Shown in pieces: positions 26,717 to 35,921 of a stretch of 64,000 nucleotides of DNA. How positions within the stretch are numbered: the stretch's first letter is position 1; every line of letters starts with the position of its first letter. A program made the translations under genes and the position numbers. Source of the stretch: Rugamonas sp. A1-17 (lineage in GTDB: Bacteria; Pseudomonadota; Gammaproteobacteria; Burkholderiales; Burkholderiaceae_D); assembly GCA_025548565.1 (NCBI GenBank), contig JAJLPB010000003.1, positions 62,001 through 126,000 of the forward strand. The letters run 5' to 3'. The notes under the pieces are model-generated. The model had not been told where the DNA came from and did no database searches. It saw only the letters and a program-made list of their open reading frames with translations.

Positions 26717-27670
26717 ATGGCCCTGCCAGCAGTCTTGCAAAACCTTTCCCTTCCCGTCATTGCATCGCCGATGTTCATCGCCAGCGGCCCGGCCCTGGTC
26801 GCGGCGCAGTGCAAGGCCGGCATCGTCGGCTCCTTCCCGGCGCTGAACGCGCGTCCCGCCGAAATGCTGGACGTGTGGCTGACCGATTTGCAAAAAGAGC
26901 TGGCCGACTTCCAGGCCGCCAATCCGGACAAGCGCGTCGGCCCGATCGCCGTCAACCAGATCGTGCACCAGTCGAACGACCGCCTGGCGCATGACGTGGA
27001 AGTCTGCGTCAAGCACCAGATCCCGATCATCATCTCGTCGCTGCGCGCGCCGCCGAAGGAGATGCTGGACGCGATCCACAGCTACGGCGGCATCGTCATG
27101 CACGACGTGATCTCGATCCGCCACGCCGAGAAGGCGCTGGAGGCGGGCGTCGATGGCCTGATCCTGGTGGCCAGCGGCGCCGGCGGCCATGCCGGCACCT
27201 TGTCGCCGTTCGCGCTTGTGGGCGAGGTGCGCAAATTCTTCATGGGTCCGATCGCGCTGTCCGGCTCCATCGCGACCGGCGACGCGATCCTGGCGGCGCA
27301 GGCGATGGGCGCGGACTTCGCGTACATCGGCTCGCGCTGGCTGGCGACGCAGGAATCGAACGTCAGCGATGGTTATCGCGAGGCGATCGTGGAATCGTCG
27401 GCGGCGGACATCGTGTACTCGAACCTGTTCACCGGCGTGCATGGCAACTACCTGAAAAAATCCATCGTCGCCGCCGGCCTGGATCCGGACGCGCTGCCGC
27501 AGGCCGACAAGAGCTCGATGAACTTCGGCTCGGCCAGCGCCAAGGCCTGGCGCGATATCTGGGGCGCCGGCCAGGGCGTGGGCCTGATGGACGACGTGCC
27601 GACCACCGCCGAGATGGTGGCGCGCCTGAAGCGCGAGTACGGCGCGGCCCGCGCGCGGTTGGCGCTGTAA
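26717..27670 (+). CDS. Nitronate monooxygenase (2-nitropropane dioxygenase-like flavoprotein)
   Basis: This 317-residue TIM-barrel flavoprotein begins with LPVIASPMFIASGPALVA and carries the FMN-phosphate loop VASGAGGHAG (about residue 155), GSIATGDAILAAQAMGADF and YIGSRWLATQES. These match nitronate monooxygenase/NAD(P)H-dependent flavin oxidoreductases, which oxidise nitronates. The physiological substrate here is unknown; some relatives act as enoyl reductases. A 99-bp upstream gap should contain its promoter. It converges with the amidohydrolase gene. Confidence 0.9.
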   Translation: MALPAVLQNLSLPVIASPMFIASGPALVAAQCKAGIVGSFPALNARPAEMLDVWLTDLQKELADFQAANPDKRVGPIAVNQIVHQSNDRLAHDVEVCVKHQIPIIISSLRAPPKEMLDAIHSYGGIVMHDVISIRHAEKALEAGVDGLILVASGAGGHAGTLSPFALVGEVRKFFMGPIALSGSIATGDAILAAQAMGADFAYIGSRWLATQESNVSDGYREAIVESSAADIVYSNLFTGVHGNYLKKSIVAAGLDPDALPQADKSSMNFGSASAKAWRDIWGAGQGVGLMDDVPTTAEMVARLKREYGAARARLAL

Positions 27671-27681
27671 CGATATGGTGA

Positions 27682-29148
27682 CTAAGGCTTGACCTCCAGG
27701 CTGCCGCGCGCAGCCTGTTTGCCGCGCACCCAGACGGTGTCGATGCTGTCGTAGGCGCGGATATCGTCCAGCGGCGACATCTTCATCAGCACCAGGTTCG
27801 CGACCTTGCCCGCTTCGATGGTGCCGACCTGCGCGTCGATCCTGAAGGTGCGGGCGTTGTTGATGGTGGCCGCCTTGAACAGCTGCGCCAGCGACAGCCC
27901 GGCGTTGTGCAGGTCCTGCATCTCCAGGTAGCCGTTCAGGCCGGGGATGTTGCCGTAGGTTGGCGAGGATGGCGTGTCGGTGCCGAACACGAAGTTGGCG
28001 TCCTTGCCGGCCAGGTAGGCCACCACTTGCCGCTGGCGGCGCAGCGGCACTTCCATCCCCTTCAATGCCTCGGCGTCGGTTTCGTTTTCCGCCAGCTCTT
28101 GCCTGAACCATTGGCCTTCGGGTGTCTTGAGCCAGGCCAGCATGGACGGCGGCAGCAGCTTGGCCAGCACCGGGTTGTTCAGGTATGCCGGTTCGAAGTA
28201 GGCGTTCATACCATTCAGCACCTGCATCGTCGCCTGGAAGCCGATGCGGCGCTCGGCGATCTTGTCCAGCAGCTGCTTGATCTCGGCCGGCAGTTCCTTC
28301 TCCTTGTCCATTCGGCCCCAGTTCCACATGCCGTGCGCCAGCACGTCGACGCCGCCGTTGACGGCGAAGGTTTGCGCCTCGAATGAATTGCCGTGGGTGA
28401 CCAGCACCAGGCCCTCCTTGCTGGCGGCCGCGCGCACTTCCGCGTACACGGCGGGGCTCATCACAGGCAGGTTGTGCATGGTGCCGAAGCCGTGTTCGAA
28501 GTGGGTCTTGACGCAGATGGCGCCGTCGGCCTTGACCCGCGCCACGCCCTTGGCCGGGGTGTAGTCCTCCGGCTTGAACCGGGCGGGGATCTGGTCCGCC
28601 TGCGCCGGATCGTAGATAAAGTTGGAGAACATCTCGAAGCGCGTCTCCGGCGGCAGGTACGACGCCGGGTAGCCGTTGGCGAACACCAGCGGCGCGCCGC
28701 AATCGTAGACGTCCGGGTGCAGCGGCGCGGCTTTCACGCGGTTGATGAGTTGGCGGTCGACGGCGGCCAGGTCGATCACCGTGGTGTAGCCGTAGTAGAG
28801 GAAGGAGCGCGGCAGCTGCGCGAAGTATTCGGCAGCCATGGGCTTCTTCTGGTCGGCCTGTTCGAAGCTCATGCCGGGGATGGAGAACAGGTGGACGTGC
28901 GAGTCGATCAGGCCGGGCGTCAGGTACTGGCCTTTGCCATCGATGCGGCGCGCGCCGGCCGGGGCCTTCTTGCCCGCGCCGCGCTCGACGCGGACGATGC
29001 GTTCATCTTCGATCAGGACACTGCCGGTTTCAATGCGGTCCAGTTTTTCCGGAGACACCAGCTTGACGTTGGTGATCCAGGTCTGCGCCGCCCAGGCCTG
29101 GGCGCAGAAGAGCAGGGAGAGGCTGGCGAGAATGCGGGTGGTTTTCAT
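27682..29148 (-). CDS. Exported amidohydrolase family protein
   Basis: The ATG at 29148 follows CGGAG and gives 488 residues. Residues 1-20 are a signal peptide (ending AWAAQ). Metal-site motifs of the amidohydrolase superfamily are seen in order: GLIDSHVHLFS (HxH), a lysine in ICVKTHFEHGFG, VTHGNSFEAQT, LAHGMWNWG and FGTDTPSSPTYG (catalytic Asp). The C-terminal TINNARTFRIDAQVGTIEAGKVANLVL is typical of imidazolonepropionase-like members. Substrate is unknown. It is downstream of the membrane AraC regulator and a hairpin that may act as its operator or as a terminator. Confidence 0.87.
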   Translation of the reverse strand: MKTTRILASLSLLFCAQAWAAQTWITNVKLVSPEKLDRIETGSVLIEDERIVRVERGAGKKAPAGARRIDGKGQYLTPGLIDSHVHLFSIPGMSFEQADQKKPMAAEYFAQLPRSFLYYGYTTVIDLAAVDRQLINRVKAAPLHPDVYDCGAPLVFANGYPASYLPPETRFEMFSNFIYDPAQADQIPARFKPEDYTPAKGVARVKADGAICVKTHFEHGFGTMHNLPVMSPAVYAEVRAAASKEGLVLVTHGNSFEAQTFAVNGGVDVLAHGMWNWGRMDKEKELPAEIKQLLDKIAERRIGFQATMQVLNGMNAYFEPAYLNNPVLAKLLPPSMLAWLKTPEGQWFRQELAENETDAEALKGMEVPLRRQRQVVAYLAGKDANFVFGTDTPSSPTYGNIPGLNGYLEMQDLHNAGLSLAQLFKAATINNARTFRIDAQVGTIEAGKVANLVLMKMSPLDDIRAYDSIDTVWVRGKQAARGSLEVKP

Positions 29149-29201
29149 GCGTGGCTCCGTGTTATGAGAGGTCCAGTGTGCTGCCGCGTATGGTGTTTTG
29201 C

Positions 29202-29223
29202 GTCCCAAATGATGATTTGGGAC
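29202..29223. promoter_or_regulatory. Perfect 9-bp hairpin/palindrome between araC-type and amidohydrolase genes
   Basis: GTCCCAAAT-GATG-ATTTGGGAC has perfect 9-bp arms and a 4-nt loop. It is 4 bp beyond the stop of the AraC-type gene and about 54 bp upstream of the amidohydrolase ATG, both on the minus strand. No T-run follows, so it could equally be a weak terminator, an mRNA-end hairpin or a regulator-binding site. Confidence 0.5.
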
Positions 29224-29226
29224 CCG

Positions 29227-30345
29227 TTACGCGGGCGTTTTTGCCTGCTCGCGGAATTCGCCCGGTGTCATGCCGGCCTGTTTTTTAAATACGCGGTTCA
29301 TCGCGCTTTTGCTGTTAAAACCGGCCAGTATCGACAGGTCGAGGATGCTGGCGCTGGCCTGTTCGGGGTCGTGCAGGGCCAGTTTCAGCGCGTCCACGCG
29401 GTGGCGGTTCAGGTAGTCGGCGAAATTTCCGCCGCAGTTCTCGTTGATCAGCTGGGACAGTTCGTGCGGCGTCATCGCCACCTGTGCGGCCAGGTCTTCC
29501 AGCTTCAATTCGCCGTTGCGGTAGGGTTGGTCCTGCGTCATGCAGTCGGACAGGCGGGCGAGGAAGGCATCGCGGTCGCTGACGGACAGCTGCTTGCTGG
29601 CGTAGCGCTGCCTGGCCGGCGCCGGCGCCGGTGGAGGCGGCAGCGCGCGCGGACGGTAGCCCAGCGGCAGCCGCATCGCTGTGATGGCGGTCGCGAACAC
29701 GAACACCATCAGCGAGATGCCGTCCACCGCATCGCTGGCCAGCGGCGCCTCCACGTCCAGCACCGCCATCGCCAGCGCGACGACGCTTAACGCCGCGCTG
29801 ACCAGCCATGCGCGCATCAGGCGCCGCAGGTCGCGCACCAGGTCCGATTCGGCCGGCACGCGGCGCACCAGCAGGAAGGTGGCGCGGATGTAGGCCAGCA
29901 GGATCGCCAGTTTGGCCAGCCCCGCCACGGTCATGTACCACGGCCAGCCGTCCCAGTGGTGCATCCACGCCAGCTTCTGCTCGGCCGAGCGCAGGTAGAA
30001 CGGCATCATCGCCAGCGTGGCGGCGGCGAACGGCGCGAAGTGCAGCAGCGCGCGGCGGCTCAGCGGCTGGTCCGACAGCATCGCATGCAGGTAGAGATAT
30101 TGGAGCGGCCCGACGGCCAGGCCGAGCGTGACGATGGCCAGCGCGCTGTGCGGATACTGCTGGTACAGGTGATTGAGGCCCAGCCAGTTATGGCCGATGA
30201 TGGCCGCGAACACCAGCAGCAGCGCGGACAGCAGCCGGTTAGCGGTACGCATCTCCGGCTGGCGCACGCTGAGCAGCGAGGCCGCTATCAGGAAGGCCTG
30301 GCCTATCGCCAGCAGGAACAGCCACGAAAGTATGGGATTGAGCAT
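29227..30345 (-). CDS. AraC-type regulator with N-terminal membrane domain
   Basis: This 372-residue protein has about seven membrane helices in residues 1-235, then a Pro/Ala-rich linker and a C-terminal AraC helix-turn-helix domain (about 265-370). The HTH shows LAAQVAMTPHELSQLINENC, RVDALKLALHDP and LAGFNSKSAMNRVFKKQAGM. Such membrane-bound AraC proteins are thought to sense ligands in or across the inner membrane. The amidohydrolase gene downstream is the likely target, by position only. Confidence 0.88.
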   Translation of the reverse strand: MLNPILSWLFLLAIGQAFLIAASLLSVRQPEMRTANRLLSALLLVFAAIIGHNWLGLNHLYQQYPHSALAIVTLGLAVGPLQYLYLHAMLSDQPLSRRALLHFAPFAAATLAMMPFYLRSAEQKLAWMHHWDGWPWYMTVAGLAKLAILLAYIRATFLLVRRVPAESDLVRDLRRLMRAWLVSAALSVVALAMAVLDVEAPLASDAVDGISLMVFVFATAITAMRLPLGYRPRALPPPPAPAPARQRYASKQLSVSDRDAFLARLSDCMTQDQPYRNGELKLEDLAAQVAMTPHELSQLINENCGGNFADYLNRHRVDALKLALHDPEQASASILDLSILAGFNSKSAMNRVFKKQAGMTPGEFREQAKTPA

Positions 30346-30378
30346 GCGGTCGACGCATACGGCCTGCGGCCCTGAGGC

Positions 30379-30948
30379 TTAGTTCTCGGTCTGGATCGCC
30401 CACAGGCCTGGCAGGTTGCGCCAGTAGCCGTATGCGTCCATGCCGAAGCCCACAACGAAGCGGTTCGGGATGGTGATGCCGACGATGTCCGCCTTGACCG
30501 GCTTGGGCTTGCCGATCGCCTTGTCGGCGAAGACGGCCAGCACCACTTCGGCCGCGCCCATGTCTAGCAGGCGCTGTTTGACGTGGGCCAGCGTTTCGCC
30601 TTCGTCCAGGATGTCGTCCAGCACGATGACCACGCGGCCCGCCACGTTCGAACGCGGCACCACTTTCCACACCACTTGTCCGCCCTGGTCGTCGTCGCCG
30701 TAGCGGCTGACGTGGATGTAGTCGAATTCGAGCGGGAAGGTCAGCTGCGGCAGCAGGTTGCCGGTGAAGACCACCGCGCCACCCATCACGCCCAGCACCA
30801 GCGGGAAAGCGTCGCTGTCCGGCTGGTTGAAACGGGTATTGAGGGTCTCGGCCATCGCGGTGACGGCGTGGTCGACGTCTGCCTTGGTGAACAGCTCTTC
30901 CGCGTTTTCCAGCAGGGCGCGGGCGCGGTTGTGGTGGAAGTCTTGCAT
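30379..30948 (-). CDS. hpt: Hypoxanthine-guanine phosphoribosyltransferase
   Basis: This 189-residue type I phosphoribosyltransferase has the PRPP loop VVIVLDDILDEGETL (about residues 106-120), VLGVMGGAVVFTGNLL and a C-terminal NRFVVGFGMDAYGYWRNLPG holding the purine-contacting aromatic/Asp region. It salvages hypoxanthine and guanine with PRPP in the cytoplasm. The terminal region is that of the betaproteobacterial Hpt form. The gene reads toward the araC-type gene, 33 bp away, on the same strand. Confidence 0.9.
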   Translation of the reverse strand: MQDFHHNRARALLENAEELFTKADVDHAVTAMAETLNTRFNQPDSDAFPLVLGVMGGAVVFTGNLLPQLTFPLEFDYIHVSRYGDDDQGGQVVWKVVPRSNVAGRVVIVLDDILDEGETLAHVKQRLLDMGAAEVVLAVFADKAIGKPKPVKADIVGITIPNRFVVGFGMDAYGYWRNLPGLWAIQTEN

Positions 30949-31042
30949 GGTCTTCTTCGGCTTCTAAAAACAGGTGGTAAGTTCGCTATTATCCGCCATA
31001 TCCCGCCGCACCGCATGCCGTTGGTTTTCCGCCACAACCGGG

Positions 31043-32299
31043 TTACTTATAATCGCGGATGTCGTCAATCACCTTGCCGTCGTTGGGCAGGCTGCCGATG
31101 GCGGCGAAACGCACCTCGCCCCGCAGTTTAGTCAGGTCGCGTATCGATTCGGTGATGGCGACGGCGCTGCTGGCGCTGGACGGATCGGCCACTTCGCAAT
31201 GCAGCGTCATCACGTCGTGCGCCATCTGGCCCGACACCACCAGCCGCGCCTTGACGATCTCGGGATGGCGGCGGGCGACGTCGTGCACCTGCGACGGATG
31301 CACGAACATGGCGCGCACCTTGGTGGTCTGGTCGGCGCGGCCCATCCAGCCCTTGATGCGGGTATTGGTGCGGCCACAGGGCGACGGCGGCACGTCGGTC
31401 AGGATGGCCGACAGGTCGCCGGTGGCGAAGCGTATCAGCGGGTAGTCGGCATTGAAGAGGGTGACCACCACTTCGCCGATTTCGCCGTCCGGCACGGGGT
31501 CGCCGGTGCCGGGACGGACGATTTCCAGTATCAGGTCCTCATCCAGCACCATGCCGGGATCGCGCGTGCCGCCGGTCTGGGTTTCATACGCGATGCTGCC
31601 GATATCGGCCGACGCGTAGCATTGCAGCACGTGCGGCACGCCGTGCCCGACGAACCAGCCGCGCAGCGATTCGGGCAGCGCCTCGGCGGACATCAAGGCC
31701 TGCTTGATGCTGCTGATGTCCGCGCCCAGCTCCTGCGCCTTCTCGATGATGATCTTCAGGAAGGACGGCGTGCCGATGTAGGTATCGGGCCGCAGATGGC
31801 TGATGGCCTGCACCTGCATCTCGGTCTGGCCGGCGCCGGCCGGAATCACGGCGCAGCCGATGCGCGCGGCGCCGCCTTCGACCATGAAAGCCGCCGGCGT
31901 GAAGTGATACGAGAAGCAGTTTTGCAGCAGGCCGCCGGCGCGCACGCCGGCCGCGTACATCGGCCTCGCGAAACGCCACCAGTCCTGGCCACGTCCCTCG
32001 GGATCGAAGATCGGACCGGGCGACATGAACACCCGCGACAGCTGGCCCACAGGCGTGGTATTGAGGCCGCCGAATGGCGCCTGCTGTTTCTGCAATCCGT
32101 GCAGGTCGGACTTGCGCGTCACCGGCAGCGTGGCCAGCGCGGCGCGGCTGTTGATGCCGGCGGCGTTCACATCGTGCAGGATGCGCGACCAGCCGGCGGC
32201 CGCCTTGGCACGTGCCACCAGCTGCGGCAGGCGTGACATCAGCTCGCGTTCGCGTTGTTCGGGCGAGCGCGTTTCCAGACTGTCGAGTGTATCGGCCAT
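31043..32299 (-). CDS. Phenylacetate-CoA ligase (PaaK)-like adenylate-forming enzyme
   Basis: This 418-residue member of the adenylate-forming superfamily is of PaaK length. It shows LSRVFMSPGPIFDPEG near the phosphate-loop position, IPAGAGQTEMQVQAI, SAEALPESLRGWF, and the C-terminal hinge LIRFATGDLSAI with GWMGRADQTTKVRAMFV. It probably activates an aryl or short carboxylic acid as CoA thioester, but the usual serine/glycine P-loop is degenerate. It is the last gene of the eight-gene liv-type operon, 6 bp after the YjbR gene. The substrate is probably what the importer brings in. Confidence 0.85.
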   Translation of the reverse strand: MADTLDSLETRSPEQRERELMSRLPQLVARAKAAAGWSRILHDVNAAGINSRAALATLPVTRKSDLHGLQKQQAPFGGLNTTPVGQLSRVFMSPGPIFDPEGRGQDWWRFARPMYAAGVRAGGLLQNCFSYHFTPAAFMVEGGAARIGCAVIPAGAGQTEMQVQAISHLRPDTYIGTPSFLKIIIEKAQELGADISSIKQALMSAEALPESLRGWFVGHGVPHVLQCYASADIGSIAYETQTGGTRDPGMVLDEDLILEIVRPGTGDPVPDGEIGEVVVTLFNADYPLIRFATGDLSAILTDVPPSPCGRTNTRIKGWMGRADQTTKVRAMFVHPSQVHDVARRHPEIVKARLVVSGQMAHDVMTLHCEVADPSSASSAVAITESIRDLTKLRGEVRFAAIGSLPNDGKVIDDIRDYK

Positions 32300-32305
32300 G
32301 GTTGT

Positions 32306-32653
32306 TTATCCTTGTATCTCGCGTTGCAGCTTCTTGGTCAGTTTGCCGAACACCAGTTCATAGGAACGCGTCAGCAGCTCTTTGGCTTCGGCGTCGCTGA
32401 GGGTTTTCAAATCTTCGACGCGCACCCACTTCGCGCGCGCCAGGTAGGGCGCGGGGATGATGCCGGGGCGGTCGGTCAGTTCCAGGAAGCGGTCGTCCTC
32501 CACCTTGAAGCTGATGGCCTTGGCCTTGTCATCCAGCTCGGTGACGGCGAACATTTTCGTCCCGACGGAGAACACGAGGTCCGCGCCCCACTTGGTATCC
32601 TCGGCCGCGCCGGGGAAGGTGCGGCACAGCGCCTTGGCCTGCTTGATGTTCAT
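32306..32653 (-). CDS. MmcQ/YjbR family DNA-binding-like protein
   Basis: This 115-residue protein begins MNIKQAKALCRTFPGAAED and contains ADLVFSVGTKMFAVTEL, the CyaY-like/YjbR fold pattern. The family was annotated as DNA-binding on structural grounds, and its function is not established. It lies between livF (20 bp) and the PaaK-like gene (6 bp) in the same operon. Confidence 0.9.
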   Translation of the reverse strand: MNIKQAKALCRTFPGAAEDTKWGADLVFSVGTKMFAVTELDDKAKAISFKVEDDRFLELTDRPGIIPAPYLARAKWVRVEDLKTLSDAEAKELLTRSYELVFGKLTKKLQREIQG

Positions 32654-32673
32654 GCGTTGTTGTCCTTTGTTCC

Positions 32674-33516
32674 TCAGGCCAGCCAGCGTTTGCGGCGGCG
32701 GTAAAACTTCATGTCGCGGAAGCTCTTGCGGCCGGCGCCGGAAACGCCGAGGTAGAACTCCTTGACGTCTTCATTGCTGGCCAGTTCGGAGGCCGCGCCT
32801 TCCATCACCACGCGGCCGTTTTCCAGGATGTAGCCGAAGTCCGCGTAGCGCAGCGCGATGCTGGTGTTCTGCTCGGCCAGCAGGAAGGAGACGTTCTCCT
32901 TGCTGTTCAAGTCCTTCACGATGCCGAAGATCTCGTCGACGATCTGCGGCGCGATGCCCATCGACGGTTCGTCCAGCAGGATCATCGACGGCTTGGCCAT
33001 CAGCGCGCGGCCGATGGCGCACATCTGCTGCTCGCCGCCGGACGTATAACCGGCCTGGCTGGCGCGCCGCTCGCGCAATCGCGGGAAGTAGTGGTAGACC
33101 TTCTCCAGCGACTCCTTCAGCTCCGCCCGCGATGCGCTACGGGTGTAGGCGCCGGTGAGCAGGTTCTCTTCGATGGTCAGGTGGCCGAAGCAGTGGCGCC
33201 CCTCCATCACCTGCGACAGGCCGCGCCGCACCAGCTCATTCGGCGTGAGCTGGTCGATGCGTTCGCCCTTGAACTGGACTTCGCCTTTGGTGACGTCGCC
33301 CCGTTCGCCGCGCAGCAGCGTGGAGATGGTCTTGAGCGTGGTGGACTTGCCGGCGCCGTTGGCGCCCAGCAGGGCCACGATCTTGCCCTGCGGGACTTGC
33401 AGGGACACGCCCTTGAGCACCAGGATCACGTGGTCGTAGATCACTTCCACGTTGTTCACGGACAGGTAGGGCGCGGCCGCCGGAGCGGCCGCTGTGCTGG
33501 CGGCGGCGGCGATCAT
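32674..33516 (-). CDS. livF: Branched-chain-amino-acid-type ABC importer ATPase, LivF-like
   Basis: The ATG at 33516 overlaps the stop of the binding-protein gene (ATGA) and gives 280 residues. Motifs: Walker A LLGANGAGKSTTL, signature YTSGGEQQMCAIGRAL, Walker B SMILLDEPSMGIAP and switch His region LLAEQNTSIAL. The signature reads TSGGE rather than LSGGQ, a common LivF variant. A basic C-terminal tail (RKSFRDMKFYRRRKRW) extends beyond the usual family end. It would energise uptake with LivG, LivH and LivM. Confidence 0.92.
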   Translation of the reverse strand: MIAAAASTAAAPAAAPYLSVNNVEVIYDHVILVLKGVSLQVPQGKIVALLGANGAGKSTTLKTISTLLRGERGDVTKGEVQFKGERIDQLTPNELVRRGLSQVMEGRHCFGHLTIEENLLTGAYTRSASRAELKESLEKVYHYFPRLRERRASQAGYTSGGEQQMCAIGRALMAKPSMILLDEPSMGIAPQIVDEIFGIVKDLNSKENVSFLLAEQNTSIALRYADFGYILENGRVVMEGAASELASNEDVKEFYLGVSGAGRKSFRDMKFYRRRKRWLA

Positions 33517-34811
33517 TTTGCGCAGGCCGGCGTGATTTTTTTCTCGGCCGCGTAGGCTGCGGAGCTTTCCTCCAGCAGCTTGCGGGTCAGGGCCTTGTCG
33601 CCGACGATCCAGTTCGGCGTGATGGCGTTCCACTTCTTGCCGTCCCATTGCTGGACCTTGACCGCGCCCGAGCCTTCATGGTCGTCGCAGCTGGTCTTCA
33701 CCGGCGGCAGCATGCCCAGGGCGCCGATGGCTTTCTGGCGCGCCTCGTCCACGTTCAGGTGCTCCAGGCCCCAGCGCATTTGTTCGCCGGTGACGGGTTT
33801 GCCCTTGCCGAATTTTTCCTGTGCGGTGCGCATCGCCTCCACCCACAGGATGGCCGCGCTGACGCCGCGCATGTGGTACACGGAGCCGATGCGGGTGCGG
33901 TCGGCCAGGTTGCCCTTGCCGGCGTCGTAGAGTTTTTTGTGGATCTCTTCCATCACCGGGTAGTTGCCCGGCGTGTTGAAGGTCATCGCGCTGTAGCCCT
34001 TGGCGGCGTCGCCGGCCGGCACGGTGTCTTCCTCGGAGCCGGCCCACCATACGCCCAGCAGCTTCTCGCGCGGGATGCCGTTGCGTTGCGCGGTCTTGAT
34101 GGCGACCGCGTTCATCGAGCCCCAACCCCACAGGATCACGTGGTCGGGATTGGCCTGGCGGATCTGCAGCCATTGCGATTGCTGTTCCGTGCCCGGCGGC
34201 GTGACGGGAATCTTGACCAGGTCGAAACCGTACTGTTTGGACAAGGCCTCCAGCACCGGCAAGGGTTCCTTGCCGAACGCGGAGTCGTGGTACAGGTAGG
34301 CGATCTTCTTGCCCTTCAGCTTGGCCATGCCGCCGTCCTTGTCGCCGAGGTATTTGATCATCGCCGCGGCTTGGTTCCAGTAGCTGGTAATCAGCGGGAA
34401 CACGTAGGGGAAGACCTTGCCGTTGGCGGCGTCCGAACGGCCGTAGCCGATCATCGTCATCGGGATTTTATCGACGGCCAGGCGATCCAGCACGCCGTAG
34501 GCCACGCCGGTGGACAGCGGCTCGACCAGCGTGGCGCCGCCGTTCTTGGTCTTCAGGCGCTCGTAGCATTCGACGCCGCGCGAAGGGTTGTATTCGGTCT
34601 CGCACTCTTCCCACGAGATCTTCACGCCGTTCACGCCACCGGCCAGGTTGACCAGGTTGAAGTAGTCGATGATGCCGCCGTAGAAGCCGGAACCGCCCGC
34701 CGCATAAGGGCCTACACGGTACGAGGGCAGGGCGACGTATTGGTCCTGGGCCCATGCGGGAATGGATGCCGCCAGGGTGAGTCCAAGTACCAGGGATGCG
34801 ATGCGTTTCAT
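33513..34811 (-). CDS. Periplasmic substrate-binding protein of liv-type ABC importer
   Basis: The ATG at 34811 follows GGAGGAG and gives 432 residues. A signal peptide (residues 1-22, ending AWAQ) precedes a type-I periplasmic binding fold (Peripla_BP_6), with GGIIDYFNLVNLAGGVNG and KGKKIAYLYHDSAFGKEP. It is longer than LivJ/LivK and resembles binding proteins for aromatic or other non-amino-acid ligands linked to CoA ligase genes. The ligand cannot be assigned from sequence. It lies between livM and livF. Confidence 0.9.
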   Translation of the reverse strand: MKRIASLVLGLTLAASIPAWAQDQYVALPSYRVGPYAAGGSGFYGGIIDYFNLVNLAGGVNGVKISWEECETEYNPSRGVECYERLKTKNGGATLVEPLSTGVAYGVLDRLAVDKIPMTMIGYGRSDAANGKVFPYVFPLITSYWNQAAAMIKYLGDKDGGMAKLKGKKIAYLYHDSAFGKEPLPVLEALSKQYGFDLVKIPVTPPGTEQQSQWLQIRQANPDHVILWGWGSMNAVAIKTAQRNGIPREKLLGVWWAGSEEDTVPAGDAAKGYSAMTFNTPGNYPVMEEIHKKLYDAGKGNLADRTRIGSVYHMRGVSAAILWVEAMRTAQEKFGKGKPVTGEQMRWGLEHLNVDEARQKAIGALGMLPPVKTSCDDHEGSGAVKVQQWDGKKWNAITPNWIVGDKALTRKLLEESSAAYAAEKKITPACAK

Positions 34812-34843
34812 TGTCTTCTCCTCCAGGTTATTGTTGTTTGCGT

Positions 34844-35902
34844 TCAGTGCGGGAATGGCCACAGACGCAGTTTCTCTTTACCGATTTGCCATAAACGCGC
34901 CAGACCGTGGGGCTCCACGATCAGGAAAAATACGATCAATGCGCCGAACACCATCAGCTCCAGGTTGGAGGCCACGCTGGTCGGCAGCGCCAGGCCGTGC
35001 GCGAAGATGTTCAGGAACACAGGCAGCAGCACAATGAAGGCCGCGCCGAGGAAGGAGCCGAGCACCGAACCGACGCCGCCGATGATCACCATGAACAGGA
35101 TGCGGAACGACAGGTCCAGGTTGTAGGCTTCCGGTTCCACCGTGCCGAGGTAGGCGTACGCATACAGCGCGCCGGCCACGCCGCAGTAGAAGGAGCTGAC
35201 GGCGAAGGCCAGCAGTTTGGTGCGCATCAGGCGGAAGCCGATCACTTCGGCCGCCACGTCCATGTCGCGCACCGCCATCCACGAGCGGCCAACGTTGGAG
35301 CGGATCATGTTCTTGGCCAGCAGCGCCATCACCGCCACCACGCCCAGCACCAGCAGGTATTTGCGGCCCGGCGTGTCGAACTGGTAGCCGAGGATGGCGA
35401 TCTTCTGCGCGGTGATCACGCCGGAGCTGCTGTAGTTGGTCAGGTAGGGGATCTTGGTGAGGCACCACAGCACGAAGAACTGCGTGGCCAGCGTGGACGC
35501 GGCCAGGTAGAAGCCGCGTATCCGCAGCGACGGCAGGCCGAAGGCGATGCCCACCATCGCCGCGCTCAAGCCGCCCAGCACGAAGGCCAGCAGCACCGGC
35601 AGGCCAGGCAGGCGCGCCAGGAAGTTATACGAGGCGAAGGCGCCGACCGCCATGAAGGCGGCTGTGCCCAGCGACAGCTGGCCGGCGTAGCCGGTGAGGA
35701 TGTTCAGTCCCAGCGCGGCCAGCGAGAATATCAGGAAGGGGATCAGGATCGCCGACAAGGTGTACGGCGATGCGAACAGCGGCACCACCACGATCGCCAC
35801 CACCAGCAACGCGAACAGCGCGATGCGGTCCTGGAGGATGGGGAAGATCTGGCTGTCGGCCTGATAGCTGGTTTTGAATTGTCCTGCTTCGCGGTAGAGC
35901 AT
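34844..35902 (-). CDS. livM: Branched-chain-amino-acid-type ABC permease, LivM-like
   Basis: The ATG at 35902 follows AAAGGGA and gives 352 residues with eight to ten membrane helices. The diagnostic GYAGQLSLGTAAFMAVGAF lies in the N-terminal third, and GGVGSVLGSFLGAAFIVLLP marks the cytoplasmic coupling region. It forms the channel with LivH. Gene order livG-livH-livM-binding protein-livF is on one strand with short gaps. Confidence 0.92.
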   Translation of the reverse strand: MLYREAGQFKTSYQADSQIFPILQDRIALFALLVVAIVVVPLFASPYTLSAILIPFLIFSLAALGLNILTGYAGQLSLGTAAFMAVGAFASYNFLARLPGLPVLLAFVLGGLSAAMVGIAFGLPSLRIRGFYLAASTLATQFFVLWCLTKIPYLTNYSSSGVITAQKIAILGYQFDTPGRKYLLVLGVVAVMALLAKNMIRSNVGRSWMAVRDMDVAAEVIGFRLMRTKLLAFAVSSFYCGVAGALYAYAYLGTVEPEAYNLDLSFRILFMVIIGGVGSVLGSFLGAAFIVLLPVFLNIFAHGLALPTSVASNLELMVFGALIVFFLIVEPHGLARLWQIGKEKLRLWPFPH

Positions 35903-35921
35903 AGGTTGTCCCTTTAGCCTC

